DNA from: Clusia tigrina
Taxonomy: Eukaryota; Arthropoda; Insecta; Diptera; Clusiidae
Direction: 5' to 3'
Length of the DNA: 64,000 nt
Assembly: GCA_920105625.2 (NCBI GenBank)
Contig: CAKKTE020000306.1
Location: 20,176 to 84,175, forward strand
Part shown: piece after piece, positions 47,987-57,955 of the stretch
Layout: every line of letters starts with the position of its first letter
Position numbering within the stretch: position 1 is the stretch's first letter
The notes under the pieces: model-generated
What the model saw: the letters and a program-made list of their open reading frames with translations, nothing else
What the model was told of the DNA's origin: nothing
The model's database searches: none
Program-made: the position numbers and the translations under genes

Positions 47987-50900
47987 TAGCAGATGGGTGT
48001 GGCCTACGTTCGGTGTCCACAGTATCAGGAATAATAATTACATCCATTTTACCTGCAAATTTAGTTTCTCTTTTAATATTGGATGTATGTATATTTCCTA
48101 GTGCTTTCTTAGTATATTTTGGTTCTTCCTTGTGCCTCACACTTTTATAATTTTTGATGTAGCCTTCTGATCTATTTTCTGAATAGTGTTCTCTTTTTGT
48201 GTTGTGTTTAATTATGTACCTAGTTTTTTCTTTAATGGAATTTGTATAAATCTGACTTTTGTCACACTTCCCTTGTGGTGCATTAATTGGTTTTTCCTTT
48301 ATTGTTGAGTGGTAACTATTACTATACCATTCTATTGTCCTACACATTTTCTCTTTTATGCTAAGTTGCTTGTTTTCGATATTTAGAATTCTTATTCTCT
48401 CTGCTAATGTATTGTGTAGCCGTTCGATATCAGAGTTTCCTGTGTGGTTGTTTGCTTTTACTAAATGAAGTTCTATGCTCTCGTTTCGTAAGTAGTCTTT
48501 TACGTTCATACTTTTAAATTCATTATCTGTGATTAGTTTCTTAAAATGACCTTTTTGTGATCTGAGATCTCTTAGTTTTTCAATGATCGTTCTGTGATTT
48601 CTATCTTCAAAGTAATATGCGGTGGCGAACTTAGAGAATCTATCGATAAATGTCAAAAAATTAGCTTTTGAGTTTGTGTATACATCCATATGTACTATTT
48701 GGTTAATGTCTGTTGGAGTCTCTGTCATTTTAAAATTTTCCTTGATAGGATTTCTATCATATTTTACGCGGTTGCAAGTATCGCAATTGTTTATGTATTT
48801 CTGAATCATATTTTTTAGGTTATGGTAATATATATATATATATATATTTTTGAGGCCTTCATAATTTTCATTAATTCCAGTATGTCCTGTTTCGTATTTG
48901 TGGTATTTTTGTATTTGTTTCTAGGTTTCATCTTCATTGTCCATATCTTTTGCTCTTTTGAGTAAACTCCTATTTTTCCATTTCCTGTGTGGTGCTTTAA
49001 AATTTGAAATATATTACGTTGTAGGTCAGCTGTGCTTATTATTGCCATGTTTGATACTAAAGTCCTGTGTTTTGTCATTTGTAAGTATGATTTGTCTTTT
49101 AAATCTATTCACTACAGTATCTAATGTTGGTATATGGTTGTTAGGGTATTGTGTATCTGGATATTCAATACCAGGTTATTTACTGTGAACTTCTATTGTG
49201 TTGATTTCATTTGTGTCTGCATTAGCTCCGCTTAAAAAATCTGCTACTTTATTATCGCCTCCTTTGATGTAATCTATGCTTATATTGCATTCTCCTAGTT
49301 TTAAAAGCCATCTTTGCAATCGAGGATTAATGTCTTTGCCTTTTGTTTTAGCATGTAACCATTTTAAGGGTTGGTGGTCTGTTGCCAGTTCAAAATTTAC
49401 TCCATAAATGTATGGTCTGAAGTAATTGGTAGCCCACACGATTGCTAGTAATTCCTTTTCTGTGGTTGAGTAGTTTCGTTCATGATCGTTTAATGTTCTG
49501 CTAGCGTAGCAAATAGGGTAATTATTCTGTTAAAGAACAGCTCCTATAGCGAACATGCTAGCATCGGTAACTACTTTAAATTTTTTGTTAAAGTCAGGAT
49601 ATTTTAATATGGGTGCTTCCGTCAATATTAGTTTTAGTTTTTCAAAGGCATTTATATAGTTTGAGTCGTTTATGTTTATTTTGCTGTTTTTTTTGAGAAA
49701 TTGAGTCATTGGTTGAGCTATTTTGGAATAATCTCGTATGAATTTGCGATAGTAGCCAAAAATGATTATATTTGCTTTGTTGTTCGAGGCAATCTAAGGT
49801 TTAAAATAGTTTCGATTTTCCTTGGATTAGGTTTGACGCCTTCGGGTGTCAGAACGTGTCCCAAATATTCGGTCTCTTTTGAAAAGAATTTGCATTTATC
49901 AAATTGAATTTTTAGGTTATGCGAACGTAATTTCTCGAATATTTTCCTAATACTACTTACATGTTCGCCTATGGTTGTGCTAAACACCAATATGTCGTCC
50001 ATATATACCACGCAGATCTTGTTTAAGAATTCCTGTAATCCCGAATTCATAAGGCGTTGAAAAGTTGATGGGGCATTGTTCAGACCAAACGGCATTCGTA
50101 CGTACTCATAATGTCCTAAAGGCGTGGAAAAAGCAGTTTTCTTCCTGTCCTCCTCTTTTACTAAAATTTGGTGGAAGCCTTTTGCCAAGTCAAGGGATGT
50201 GAAATACTGAGCCCTGCCTAATTTATTCAAAATGTGGTCAATGTTGGGAATAGGAAACTTGTCATCGGTTATTATTTCGTTCAGTTTCCTATAGTCGATC
50301 ACTATGCGCCATTTTTTCTTTTCAGAGTAGTCAGTCTTCTTAGGTACAATCCATAGGGGACTATTATAAGGTGAATTACTTTCCTTTATAATACCTTGTT
50401 GGAGCATATCTGCAATTTGAGTAGATATCTCTTGCTCGTGGATTTGCGGGTACCTATATATTTTTGAATATATTGGCTGCTCATTTGTCGTGTTAATTTC
50501 GTGTTCGATTCCAGTAGTGTTTGTTAGATAGTCACCGTCTTTATAAAATAGGTCATTATAAGAGTTTATTAACTTCTTCAAATGCCTTGATTCTTCAGAA
50601 TTCAAAGATTTGGTAAGTTGTGACATATCTTCGTCTCCGAAGCTGTTAGAATCCAATTGATGTATTTCTTCAAATTGAAATGGGCAAGCACTTATAAATT
50701 TTTTTTTGTTGTTATTGATTAACAGCACTTCCTCTCTCATATCCACAACAGCTCCTAATGGTCTCAGTAGATTTTGGCCTAATATTGCGTCGAATTGTTT
50801 ATTAAAAAATTTTGTAATTTTCCAAACCATATTTGCATCTTCATTAAATTCACTAGGTAAAGCAGTTGTAATTTGCGTGTCAATCAGCGTTTGGTTGTTG

Positions 50901-51028
50901 AGTGAATTGAATTTTATTGATGCTGTTAGTTTTTGCCTCCTATATTGTTGTAATTTTCTGTCATCGAGTAAGGATGTTGATGATCCTGTATCTATTAGAC
51001 ACCTAATTGTGTCGTTGCCTATCGACAA
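47922..51028 (-). pseudogene. Errantivirus-like pol (protease, RT, RNase H, integrase), broken
   Basis: Polymerase gene of the minus-strand element. 51028-49766 is open and holds the aspartic protease (CLIDTGSSTSLLD) and the reverse transcriptase (WRIVIDYRKLNE, TSLDLAKGFHQI, catalytic YMDD). A frameshift near 49790 and a stop near 49530 precede the RNase H, whose end is readable at 49439-49176 (ATDHQPLKWLHAK, then DYIKGGDNKVADFLSG). The integrase zinc-finger region near 48815-49078 is disrupted where an AT microsatellite sits at 48826-48847. The integrase core at 48809-47922 is open, with D in HMDVYTN, D in TDNEF and E in SDIERLHN. Its C-terminal end overlaps the start of env in another frame. 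The combined breaks mean no working enzyme. Confidence 0.85.
48826..48847. repeat. AT microsatellite in errantivirus pol
   Basis: An (AT)n run of about 22 bp inside the integrase zinc-finger region on the minus strand. The reading frame changes here, so its growth probably helped break pol. Confidence 0.7.
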
Positions 51029-51033
51029 GATTA

Positions 51034-51587
51034 CTATAAGTAAGTACGTTTGTGAGGCGTTAAGGGAACATTTACTTCATGATCCATGTGGTTTACGTTA
51101 GTGAACCTTGATTCTCTCCGATTATTGTAACCCTGTCTAGGATTATTTTGTTGTCTGTTTTGGCCATTATATTGTCTTTCATCGTGCTGTCGCATTTGTC
51201 TTTGGTTATTTTGTACTTGGTTGTATTGTCTGTATTGTCCTGGATTATTTTGTCCGTGGTTGTATTGTGTGTATTGTCCTGGATTATTTTGTCCGTGGTT
51301 GTATTGTGTGTATTGTCCTGGATTATTTTGTCCGTGGTTGTATTGTATGTAGCTAGTGTTACTATGTTTGAAATTATTGTGTACTGTGGAAGTATGACTA
51401 TTGGTATCCCTAATAATACCTGAACTTTCCAGCAAGTCGAATGCACTCCGTAAGTTTGTTATATTTTTGTTAAGTATTAGTGTTGCTAAGTTAATGTTAA
51501 TGTTATTTATAAAGGTTCTTAATATTATGCCCTCATTATTTGCTGGGCTAAATTCTATGGGCTTATTTATGTCGTATTCATACTTTT
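51034..51587 (-). pseudogene. Errantivirus-like gag, C-terminal part
   Basis: The second half of gag resumes at the CTTTT duplication (51583-51587) with a segment ending FSPANNEGIILRTFI. It then gives a Gln/Asn/Tyr-rich tail with three copies of a 13-residue unit, QYTQYNHGQNNPG. That unit corresponds to a 39-bp tandem repeat at 51231-51347. The tail is basic near its end (NRRESRFTNVNH), and Gag proteins of this group often lack a CCHC knuckle. The stop is at 51034, just before pol in another frame, suggesting that pol was made by frameshifting. Confidence 0.8.
51231..51347 (-). repeat. 39-bp tandem repeat inside gag
   Basis: Three copies with starts at 51231, 51270 and 51309, each opening TGTATTGTCCTGGATTATTT. 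They encode a 13-residue Gln/Asn-rich unit. The period is a multiple of three, so the frame is kept. Confidence 0.85.
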
Positions 51588-51759
51588 TGTTATATAGTGT
51601 CACTTTAACATAACGTATCATAACAATAACATCATGATAACATTGACATTATTAACATTGCTCCAGATAAAAGCTTTATTTACATTTCTTTATATCAACC
51701 AAGTTGCTACTACAATAAATTAGTCGTTAACCGAACTCCGAGTGTGTTGATACATTACA
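51588..51759 (+). repeat. 5' LTR of Ty3/gypsy element
   Basis: 172 bp with TG...CA ends. Matches 56414-56585 with about four differences. Confidence 0.92.
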
Positions 51760-51760
51760 T

Positions 51761-51778
51761 TGGCGACGAGGATAAAGT
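51761..51778 (+). promoter_or_regulatory. Primer-binding site of Ty3/gypsy element
   Basis: TGGCGACGAGGATAAAGT begins one base after the LTR, the usual place and TGG start of a tRNA primer site. The tRNA is not assigned. Confidence 0.65.
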
Positions 51779-52135
51779 ATAATTACTGCTGAACGTGTGA
51801 ACAGTTATATATATATGTACATACATACATATACATATACATAAATAATAAAATAAATTGTGTATGAACAAATAATTACAAAGAGTAAATACTCTAGTTC
51901 GGTGTTGCAAGTGTTGAGAAGACGTACATAGTATTTCTCAACAAAATTAAAATCAAGACTTTACAACATACATAGTTCAAGCGGTTACAGACATCAAACA
52001 ATATACATACATACATATATATTACAAAGTGTGTGAACAAAGTATACATACAGACATATAACATTACTGCATACAAAGACTACCGGTCAGTTCAAAATTA
52101 TAATTGTGCTCCAATAACAAAAAAACTTTAAAAAC
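51779..52135 (+). other. Leader of Ty3/gypsy element
   Basis: About 360 bp of AT-rich leader with repeats of ACATACATA, leading to the gag ATG at 52136. No gene is visible. Confidence 0.55.
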
Positions 52136-53032
52136 ATGGCAACTGCAAATGTGCAGAGCGGTACTGTTACCATATATCAACCGAACAGCGTTCCTCAATT
52201 CTCCTCCCGAGACGAGTCATGGCTTTTATAGAAAGAGAGACTGGGGATACATTTGGTTGATATAAACAGTACGGAAGAGAACGCAAAAAAATCTACACTC
52301 TTAAAAGCTATTGGTCCTATTCCATACGAGACACTGCATAATTTATGCAGTCCAGCTTCTCCTGTATCAAAAACTTACAAAGAGCTTTGTGAACTTCTCA
52401 AAACGCATTATACTCCACCTACTATAGTCTTTCGTGAACGTAAGAACTTTCATTTAGCAACACAGAGTACAGATGAGTCCGTTTCTGAGTGGCATGCAAG
52501 GGTCAAAAAGCTTGCGCTCTCTTGTAAATTCGGTGAGAATTTGGCAGCATTTGTGCTAGATCGTTTCATCATGGGTATAAACAGCAAAATTTTTGAACGA
52601 CTATGTGAAGAGGATGAGCGAATTACAATAGATGAAGCACTGCGAAAGTCGCTTATAATGGAGATGAAGCTTTTAACGAAAATTTAAGGTGATATGCAAA
52701 TTGGCTACGTTAACAACAAAAAAAACTACAAAAATAGAGGATACCAGAATCAAAACAGAAACTACAACAATGACTACAAGCAAAAGAGTCAACCTGATGA
52801 AAACAAAACAACATACATCAAGTCAACAAGATCCAACAACGCCTGTATAAACTGTGGTTGGCGAAACCATTTATCTAGAGACTGTCGGTATAAGGAGAGC
52901 AAGTGTCACTACTGTGGAAAAATTGGACATTTACAAACAGTTTGTAATAAAAAGGAAAAAGTTGTAAATTATTTATCGGAATCAGATTCCAATAGTGAAA
53001 ATTTAGACAAAAACAATCCTAATTTCTCTTGA
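52136..53032 (+). pseudogene. Ty3/gypsy gag with two CCHC knuckles, broken by stops
   Basis: Capsid/nucleocapsid gene. The start is ATG 52136 (MATANVQSGTVTIYQ). In-frame stops at 52229 and 52685 split it, but one frame can be followed to the TGA at 53030. The Gag core is at about residues 40-180 (KSTLLKAIGPIPYETLHNL, CKFGENLAAFVLDRFIMGI). A basic Asn/Tyr-rich linker (NYKNRGYQNQNRNYNND) is followed by two zinc knuckles, CINCGWRNHLSRDC and CHYCGKIGHLQTVC, that bind RNA. Only two point stops separate it from an intact gene, which fits recent decay. Confidence 0.85.
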
Positions 53033-53059
53033 TTTCTCTATTTACAGTATTTCACATAA

Positions 53060-56000
53060 CAGTGGTGTCGATTCAACGAAGCTTTACAGTGTTTCCATGT
53101 TAAGGTAATTTGTGACTCTGGGGCACCGTGCAGTTTGGTGTCGAAGTCATTCTTTGAAAAATATGGTAAAAATGCTAGTCTTAGTTCTTGTCAAGATCCT
53201 TTTGTTGATTATAATGGAAATAGAATCCAGATATTAGGAGAATACTATGAAGAGGTGGAATGAAATAAAAAAGAGATTAAACTCGTGGTTACAAATAATA
53301 ACAACAGTCCTTGTTTGGTAGAAACTCTTTAAGAAAATTTAATTTCGAACTTGTTCAAGTAAATATGGTAAACAATACTGATCAATCTTCCATTATAATT
53401 GAACAGATTAAAAATAAGTTTTCAGAAGTCTTTGACAATGGCCTTGGTAGCTATAAATTTGGCGAAATATCTTTGGTTATGGATGATGATGTCAAACCCA
53501 TTTTTTTTAAGCCCCGTCCGATTCCGTTTGCTTAGAAGGAAAAAATTTAAAACAGTTTACGTGATTTAATTGCAAAAGATGTGTTAGAACCGATAGATCA
53601 CTCAGAATGGGGGACTCTTGTTCCTATTTTAAAACCTAATGGTGATATTAGAATTTGTGGAGATTATAAAGTCACTATAAATAAATTTTTATCAGATTGG
53701 TGGTGAAGTTTACACAAAACTGGACTTATCCAATGCGTATAATCAATTAATACTTGATGAAAAATCGCAAATGATTTGTACATGGTCGACTCCTATCGGC
53801 ACGTTAAAAATGAAGCGCTTACCTTTTGGCGTTAAGCCTGCAGCATCGGTATTTCAAAAAACTATAGAGAATTTGTTACGAGGTATACCATTTGTTGTTG
53901 CATATCAAGATGATATAACTATATCCGGAAAGAATATGCATCAGCACATACAAAATTTAAAAACTGTTCTTACAAAATTATGTCAAGCAGGTCTCAAACT
54001 TAATGTGAGGAAATGTGAATTTTTTAAGGAAAGTATATCATATTTGGGATTCACAATTGACAGATTTGGCTTACGCAAGAACAAAGACAGAACCGAATCA
54101 GTTTTAAAGGCTCCAGTTCCTGAAAATGTTTCGGAACTGCGTGCATTTATAGGTATGGTAAATTATTATGCCAAATTTATTGATAATTAAGCAAGAATAA
54201 TGATTCTGTTATACAAATTATTACAAAAAGATGTAAAATATGAGTGGTCTAAAGAATGTCAAATAGCGTACGACATGATTAAGGAAGAGCTTACTTCGGA
54301 TAAAGTTTTGGTACATTTCAATCCAAAATTACCCATTGTTTTGACTACAGATGCTTCTGACTATGCAATAGCTGGGATACTTTCACATAAATTTTCAAAT
54401 AATGAATTAAAACCAGTTTCGTTTATATCCAGAGCTTTAACTAAAGCTGAACGAAAATATAGTACGCATGAGAAGGAAGCTTTAGCTATAATTTTTTGTG
54501 TCACCAAATTAAAACAATATCTAATTGGACATTTTTTTACGTTGAAAACGGATCATAAACCATTACTTTCAATATTTGGTGAAAACAAAGGTTTGCCTAT
54601 AATGGCGGCAGCTCGTGTCCAAAGGTGGGCATTTATACTTTCCGGTTTTAATTATAAAATAGAACATGTAAAAGGTCATGCAAATTATGCTGACAATTTT
54701 TCACGTATGCCACAGGTAAAAGCCAAAGGTGAAATTAACAGCATAGATGATACTTCATATATAAATTATGTCGAAAAAGAAAATATTTTAAATCTGGATT
54801 TCACAGATATAGCTCTTGAAACTAGAAGAGATCCAGTTCTATCTAAAGTTTGTGAGTTTGTTAAAATGGGCAAAATGAAAGATTTACAAGGAGAAGAGTT
54901 TGCAGCATATACAGGCAAAGATATTGAATTAACAGTTGATCGTGATTGCTTGTTATGGGGTTATCGAGTTGTAGTTCCAAAAAAGCTGCGAAAATCTGTA
55001 CTTGATTTACTCCATGAATCGCATCTAGGTATAGTAAAAACTAAGTCAGTCGCTAGGTCTTACATTTGGTGGCCCAAGCTTGATAAAGACATAGAACACT
55101 TAATTAAATCATGTCTTTCTTGTCAGCGACTTTTACCTAGCCCTGAAAAGAGCAAACTTATCCCATGGGTACCAACAAATTCTGTTTGGCAAAGAATCCA
55201 CATTGATTTTGCAGGTCCTGTTAACAATTTTTATTTCTTTATAATAATAGATTCATATTCAAAATGGGTCGAAGTTTTTAAAACTAAAAATATTACCTCA
55301 AATTTTGTAATTACAAAACTTAGAGAAGTTTTCAGTCGTTTTGGCATTGTCCATACAATCGTCAGCGACAACGGCAGACAATTTGTATCTGACGAATTTA
55401 AATGTTTTGTTAAAAAAAACAAAATTAAACATGTGTTAACGGCACCAGGGTATCCAGCGACCAATGGACAGGCAGAAAATTTTGTTAAAGTTTTAAAAAA
55501 ATCCATTTATGCGAACTTAGATTCTACTGAAAATCAGAATATAGATGTCGTTTTAAGTCGATTTTTAATGGACTATCGCAACATGAAGCATTGCACAACC
55601 GGTGAAAGTCCGGCATTTATTTTTCTTGGAAGATCGATTAGGACTCGATTTGATTTAATTAAACCCCCAATCATTAGAGATGTGATACTTGAAGAGCAAG
55701 AAAAATCTACTTCAGATTATAAAGGCAAAAGGATTGTTGATTTTGAAGAAGAGCAAAATGTTTTAATTCGCGACTGTTCTAATCCAAATAAAAGTTCATG
55801 GGCTCCGGCTGTTATAAAAACAAAGATCGGACCACGATCATATACTTGTTTATTAAGAAATGGTAGACTTATAAAAAGACATACAGATCAAATAAAACTG
55901 GCTACTATTTATTCCAGTAATGAAAATATAATGCAAGATATTCCATTATACTCAAATGAAGGTACTGTAATCTTACAAGTTGAACGGACACAAGAAAACA

Positions 56001-56215
56001 ATACTTTAAATGAAATAGAACCACCAGTTGATAAGCAAGTTATTAACAATAATAATGAAGAAAATGAAAATGTATCAAATGAAATTGTTTTAAATGAAGC
56101 TCACAGAAATAATTCAAATGAAATTAATTCGAACGAAAATGATTTAAATGAAGGTCAAAGAAATAATTCTAGAAATGAATATGTTAGAATATTAAGACCT
56201 AGAATAAGAAGATAA
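53060..56215 (+). pseudogene. Ty3/gypsy pol (protease, RT, RNase H, integrase), partly intact
   Basis: Polymerase gene. The protease active site is near 53105 (VICDSGAPCSLVS). The reverse transcriptase begins near 53480, with a stop at 53533 and a frameshift near 53690. It continues from 53700 with KLDLSNAYNQL, RLPFGVKPAASVFQ and catalytic YQDD near 53910. One stop at 54188-54190 separates this from a 671-codon open part at 54200-56215. In that part lie RNase H (TTDASDYAIAGIL near residue 48, TDHKPLL near 117), the integrase zinc finger (HESHLG near 271 to CLSCQ near 306), and the integrase core with D in HIDFAGP, D in SDNGRQF and E in GQAENF. The C-terminal tail is Asn/Glu-rich and low in complexity. 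No chromodomain is recognised. Confidence 0.88.
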
Positions 56216-56302
56216 ATCATCATTCAAATTAACAAAATGAATTAATATAAATATATACATAGGTAACTATAAGTAAATGAATGTACATTGTGCATTTTTT
56301 TA

Positions 56303-56337
<35 letters not shown>

Positions 56338-56413
56338 TTTTTTTTTTTTTTTGTTAATGAAATTTGATTATATTGAATTGAAAAATATTTGTAATCAATT
56401 TAAGGCGGAGGCG
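56216..56413 (+). other. 3' untranslated region and polypurine tract of Ty3/gypsy element
   Basis: About 200 bp, with an AT microsatellite near 56304-56331, a run of T near 56337-56352, and the tract AAGGCGGAGGCG directly before the 3' LTR. Confidence 0.65.
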
Positions 56414-56585
56414 TGTTATATAGTGTCACTTTAACATAACGTATCATAACAATAACATCATGATAACATTGACATTATTAACATTGCTCCAGACAAAAGC
56501 TTTATTTACATTTCTTTATATCAACCAAGTTGTTACTATAATAAATCAGTCGTTAACCGAACTCCGAGTGTGTTGATACATTACA
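56414..56585 (+). repeat. 3' LTR of Ty3/gypsy element
   Basis: 172 bp, the partner of 51588-51759, followed by the duplication CTTTT. Confidence 0.92.
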
Positions 56586-57116
56586 CTTTTCATTAAGTTT
56601 ACTTAAAATATTTCTTAGCTCTAAATAATAGGATCTTACTTGAAAGTTTTTTGTTGAGATGGCTCGCTGGTACAGCTGGTGGTAAGTCTCCTTCACCCCA
56701 AAGTTGGTTATAAGTGCGTCCTTTATGTCGTCCCAAGAGGCGTTAGATCCCAAGGTTCTGACAACATCTAAGGCAGGTCCTTGTATTTTATTTATGATGG
56801 TCCTCGAGAAAATGTACGCCTTCATTTGCGGGTTACCGTCCAGTATTGGTAACAACGTATCCACTTCTCGTAGAAATGAAGAAAGTGCATAATGTCCAGT
56901 CCCCGTGAACTCGTGTATCCTTTGCGCATCCTTCAGAGAGTCGTTCGGTGTTATGGTTGTTGGCAACGGTGGTGCTGGTCTCACTGCTGGTTTTGTTTAT
57001 TGCATTGTTTGTACAGATTCCTCCTGCGACATCTCTAATCTGGTGTTGACCTCTGCTTGCATGTCTTCTTCCTTGGACGGGAGTTCGAATTTTCTGGATC
57101 TAGTTTCTATTGGCAT
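56586..57116 (-). pseudogene. Errantivirus-like gag, N-terminal part
   Basis: Capsid gene of the minus-strand element. The likely start is ATG at 57116-57114 (first residues MPIETRSRKFELPSK). After about 39 codons an in-frame TAA breaks it, and it then runs open to 56591, where a Ty3/gypsy element is inserted next to CTTTT. Recognisable Gag segments are ALSSFLREVDTLLPIL, YIFSRTIINKIQGPA and KETYHQLYQRAIS, all of the 17.6/297 Gag kind. The continuation lies at 51582-51034, after the inserted element. The break points are described only; the gene is not functional. Confidence 0.8.
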
Positions 57117-57370
57117 CGGTTTTGTTGGGTTTGCTGTGCCTCGGTTTAGCCTTGAAGATTCACTTGGTATTGACTTGAGAGTTTTTTATGTTAATTCCTG
57201 TTCACTGCACTGTGTTTAATGTAACACGATAATAAATTGATTTTGTGCGTTTGGTCTTAATAGATTTGTTTTTTTTCTGTTCTACAATATTTCTTAAGAA
57301 ATGTTTTTCACAGTTAATTATTTTTTTTTTGAATTTTTGGCTCTTAATTATTTCTTCAGAAATAATTTCC
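57117..57370 (-). other. Leader of errantivirus element
   Basis: About 250 bp between the primer-binding site and the gag start on the minus strand, AT-rich. No gene is visible. Confidence 0.5.
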
Positions 57371-57382
57371 ACGACTGCGCCA
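57371..57382 (-). promoter_or_regulatory. tRNA primer-binding site of errantivirus element
   Basis: The minus strand reads TGGCGCAGTCGT, overlapping the last base of the LTR. This form, close to the tRNA-Ser primer site known from 17.6/297-type elements, supports the family call. Confidence 0.75.
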
Positions 57383-57955
57383 GTTACGTTAATAAAACGC
57401 GGAGAGAACTTCGGTTCAATGTTGTTTTTATTACGGAGTTTATTTTAAAACTAAACTAACAATTTTAAATTACTTATGCCGAAACCTTAACTAACTTACT
57501 TAACATCGATAATTTGTTATCGCTGCTGTAGGCACAAAAGTATTTTCCAAAATTATGTAGGAGGGTAGAAACAGAGGTAAACGTCTATAAACACCAATAA
57601 GCAGAGTGCAAAACCGTAGCTGAACAAGTGCTAATGCACTGAGAATTGCAGGCGTTGCATTTAGGGGTTGTTTGTGTCATTGCACTTCAGTTAATTTATG
57701 TCATTGTACTGATCGTACTGACTTTGCTTTTTGGAAGGTTTGTGTCATTGCACTTCAGCTAATTTATGTCATTGTACTGATCGCACTGACTTTGCTCTTT
57801 GGGAGGTTTGTGTCGTTGCACTTGAGAATGGTCTCGAAATATAAAATGCATAAACGGCTTTGGTGGTCATTTGTGAGATTCATACTTGATAAGAATGATA
57901 TCTCAGCTGACGTTTGGTGTTAGATTTAGGGTTCGCAGCAACTGCTGGCGTAACT
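57382..57955 (-). repeat. 5' LTR of errantivirus element
   Basis: 574 bp, with inverted ends AGTTACG and CGTAACT. It contains a 68-bp tandem repeat whose copies start at 57671, 57739 and 57807 (third copy partial), each opening TTTGTGTCATTGCACTT or nearly so. On its minus-strand downstream side it is followed by the tRNA primer site. Confidence 0.88.

Larger units (their letters stand above)
51588..56585 (+). mobile_element. Ty3/gypsy LTR retrotransposon inserted in the errantivirus gag
   Basis: A 4998-bp element with 172-bp LTRs (TGTTATATAGTG to ATACATTACA) and a 5-bp target duplication CTTTT (51583-51587 and 56586-56590). The LTRs differ by about four substitutions (about 98% identity). 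Removing it joins the two halves of the minus-strand gag in frame. Gag has two CCHC knuckles, and pol has protease, RT, RNase H and integrase in the Ty3/gypsy order. There is no env. Gag and the first half of pol have stops and frameshifts, but the last 671 codons are open. Confidence 0.9.
39092..57955 (-). mobile_element. Errantivirus-type (17.6/297-like) gypsy element with env, decayed and nested
   Basis: An LTR retroelement on the minus strand with gag, pol and env. The 5' LTR is at 57382-57955 and the 3' LTR is at 39092-46644, the latter split by a Transib. LTR ends are AGTTACG...CGTAACT, an inverted pair. The primer site (TGGCGCAGTCGT) adjoins the 5' LTR, and the polypurine tract (AATGGGGGAGG) adjoins the 3' LTR. 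The flanks CGCG (39088-39091) and ATCG (57956-57959) stand where a 4-bp duplication is expected. Dropping four bases restores the ORF2 reading frame of the host element, so they are probably a diverged duplication. LTRs differ by about 3-4% plus indels, making this older than its nested guests. All three genes are broken. Confidence 0.88.
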
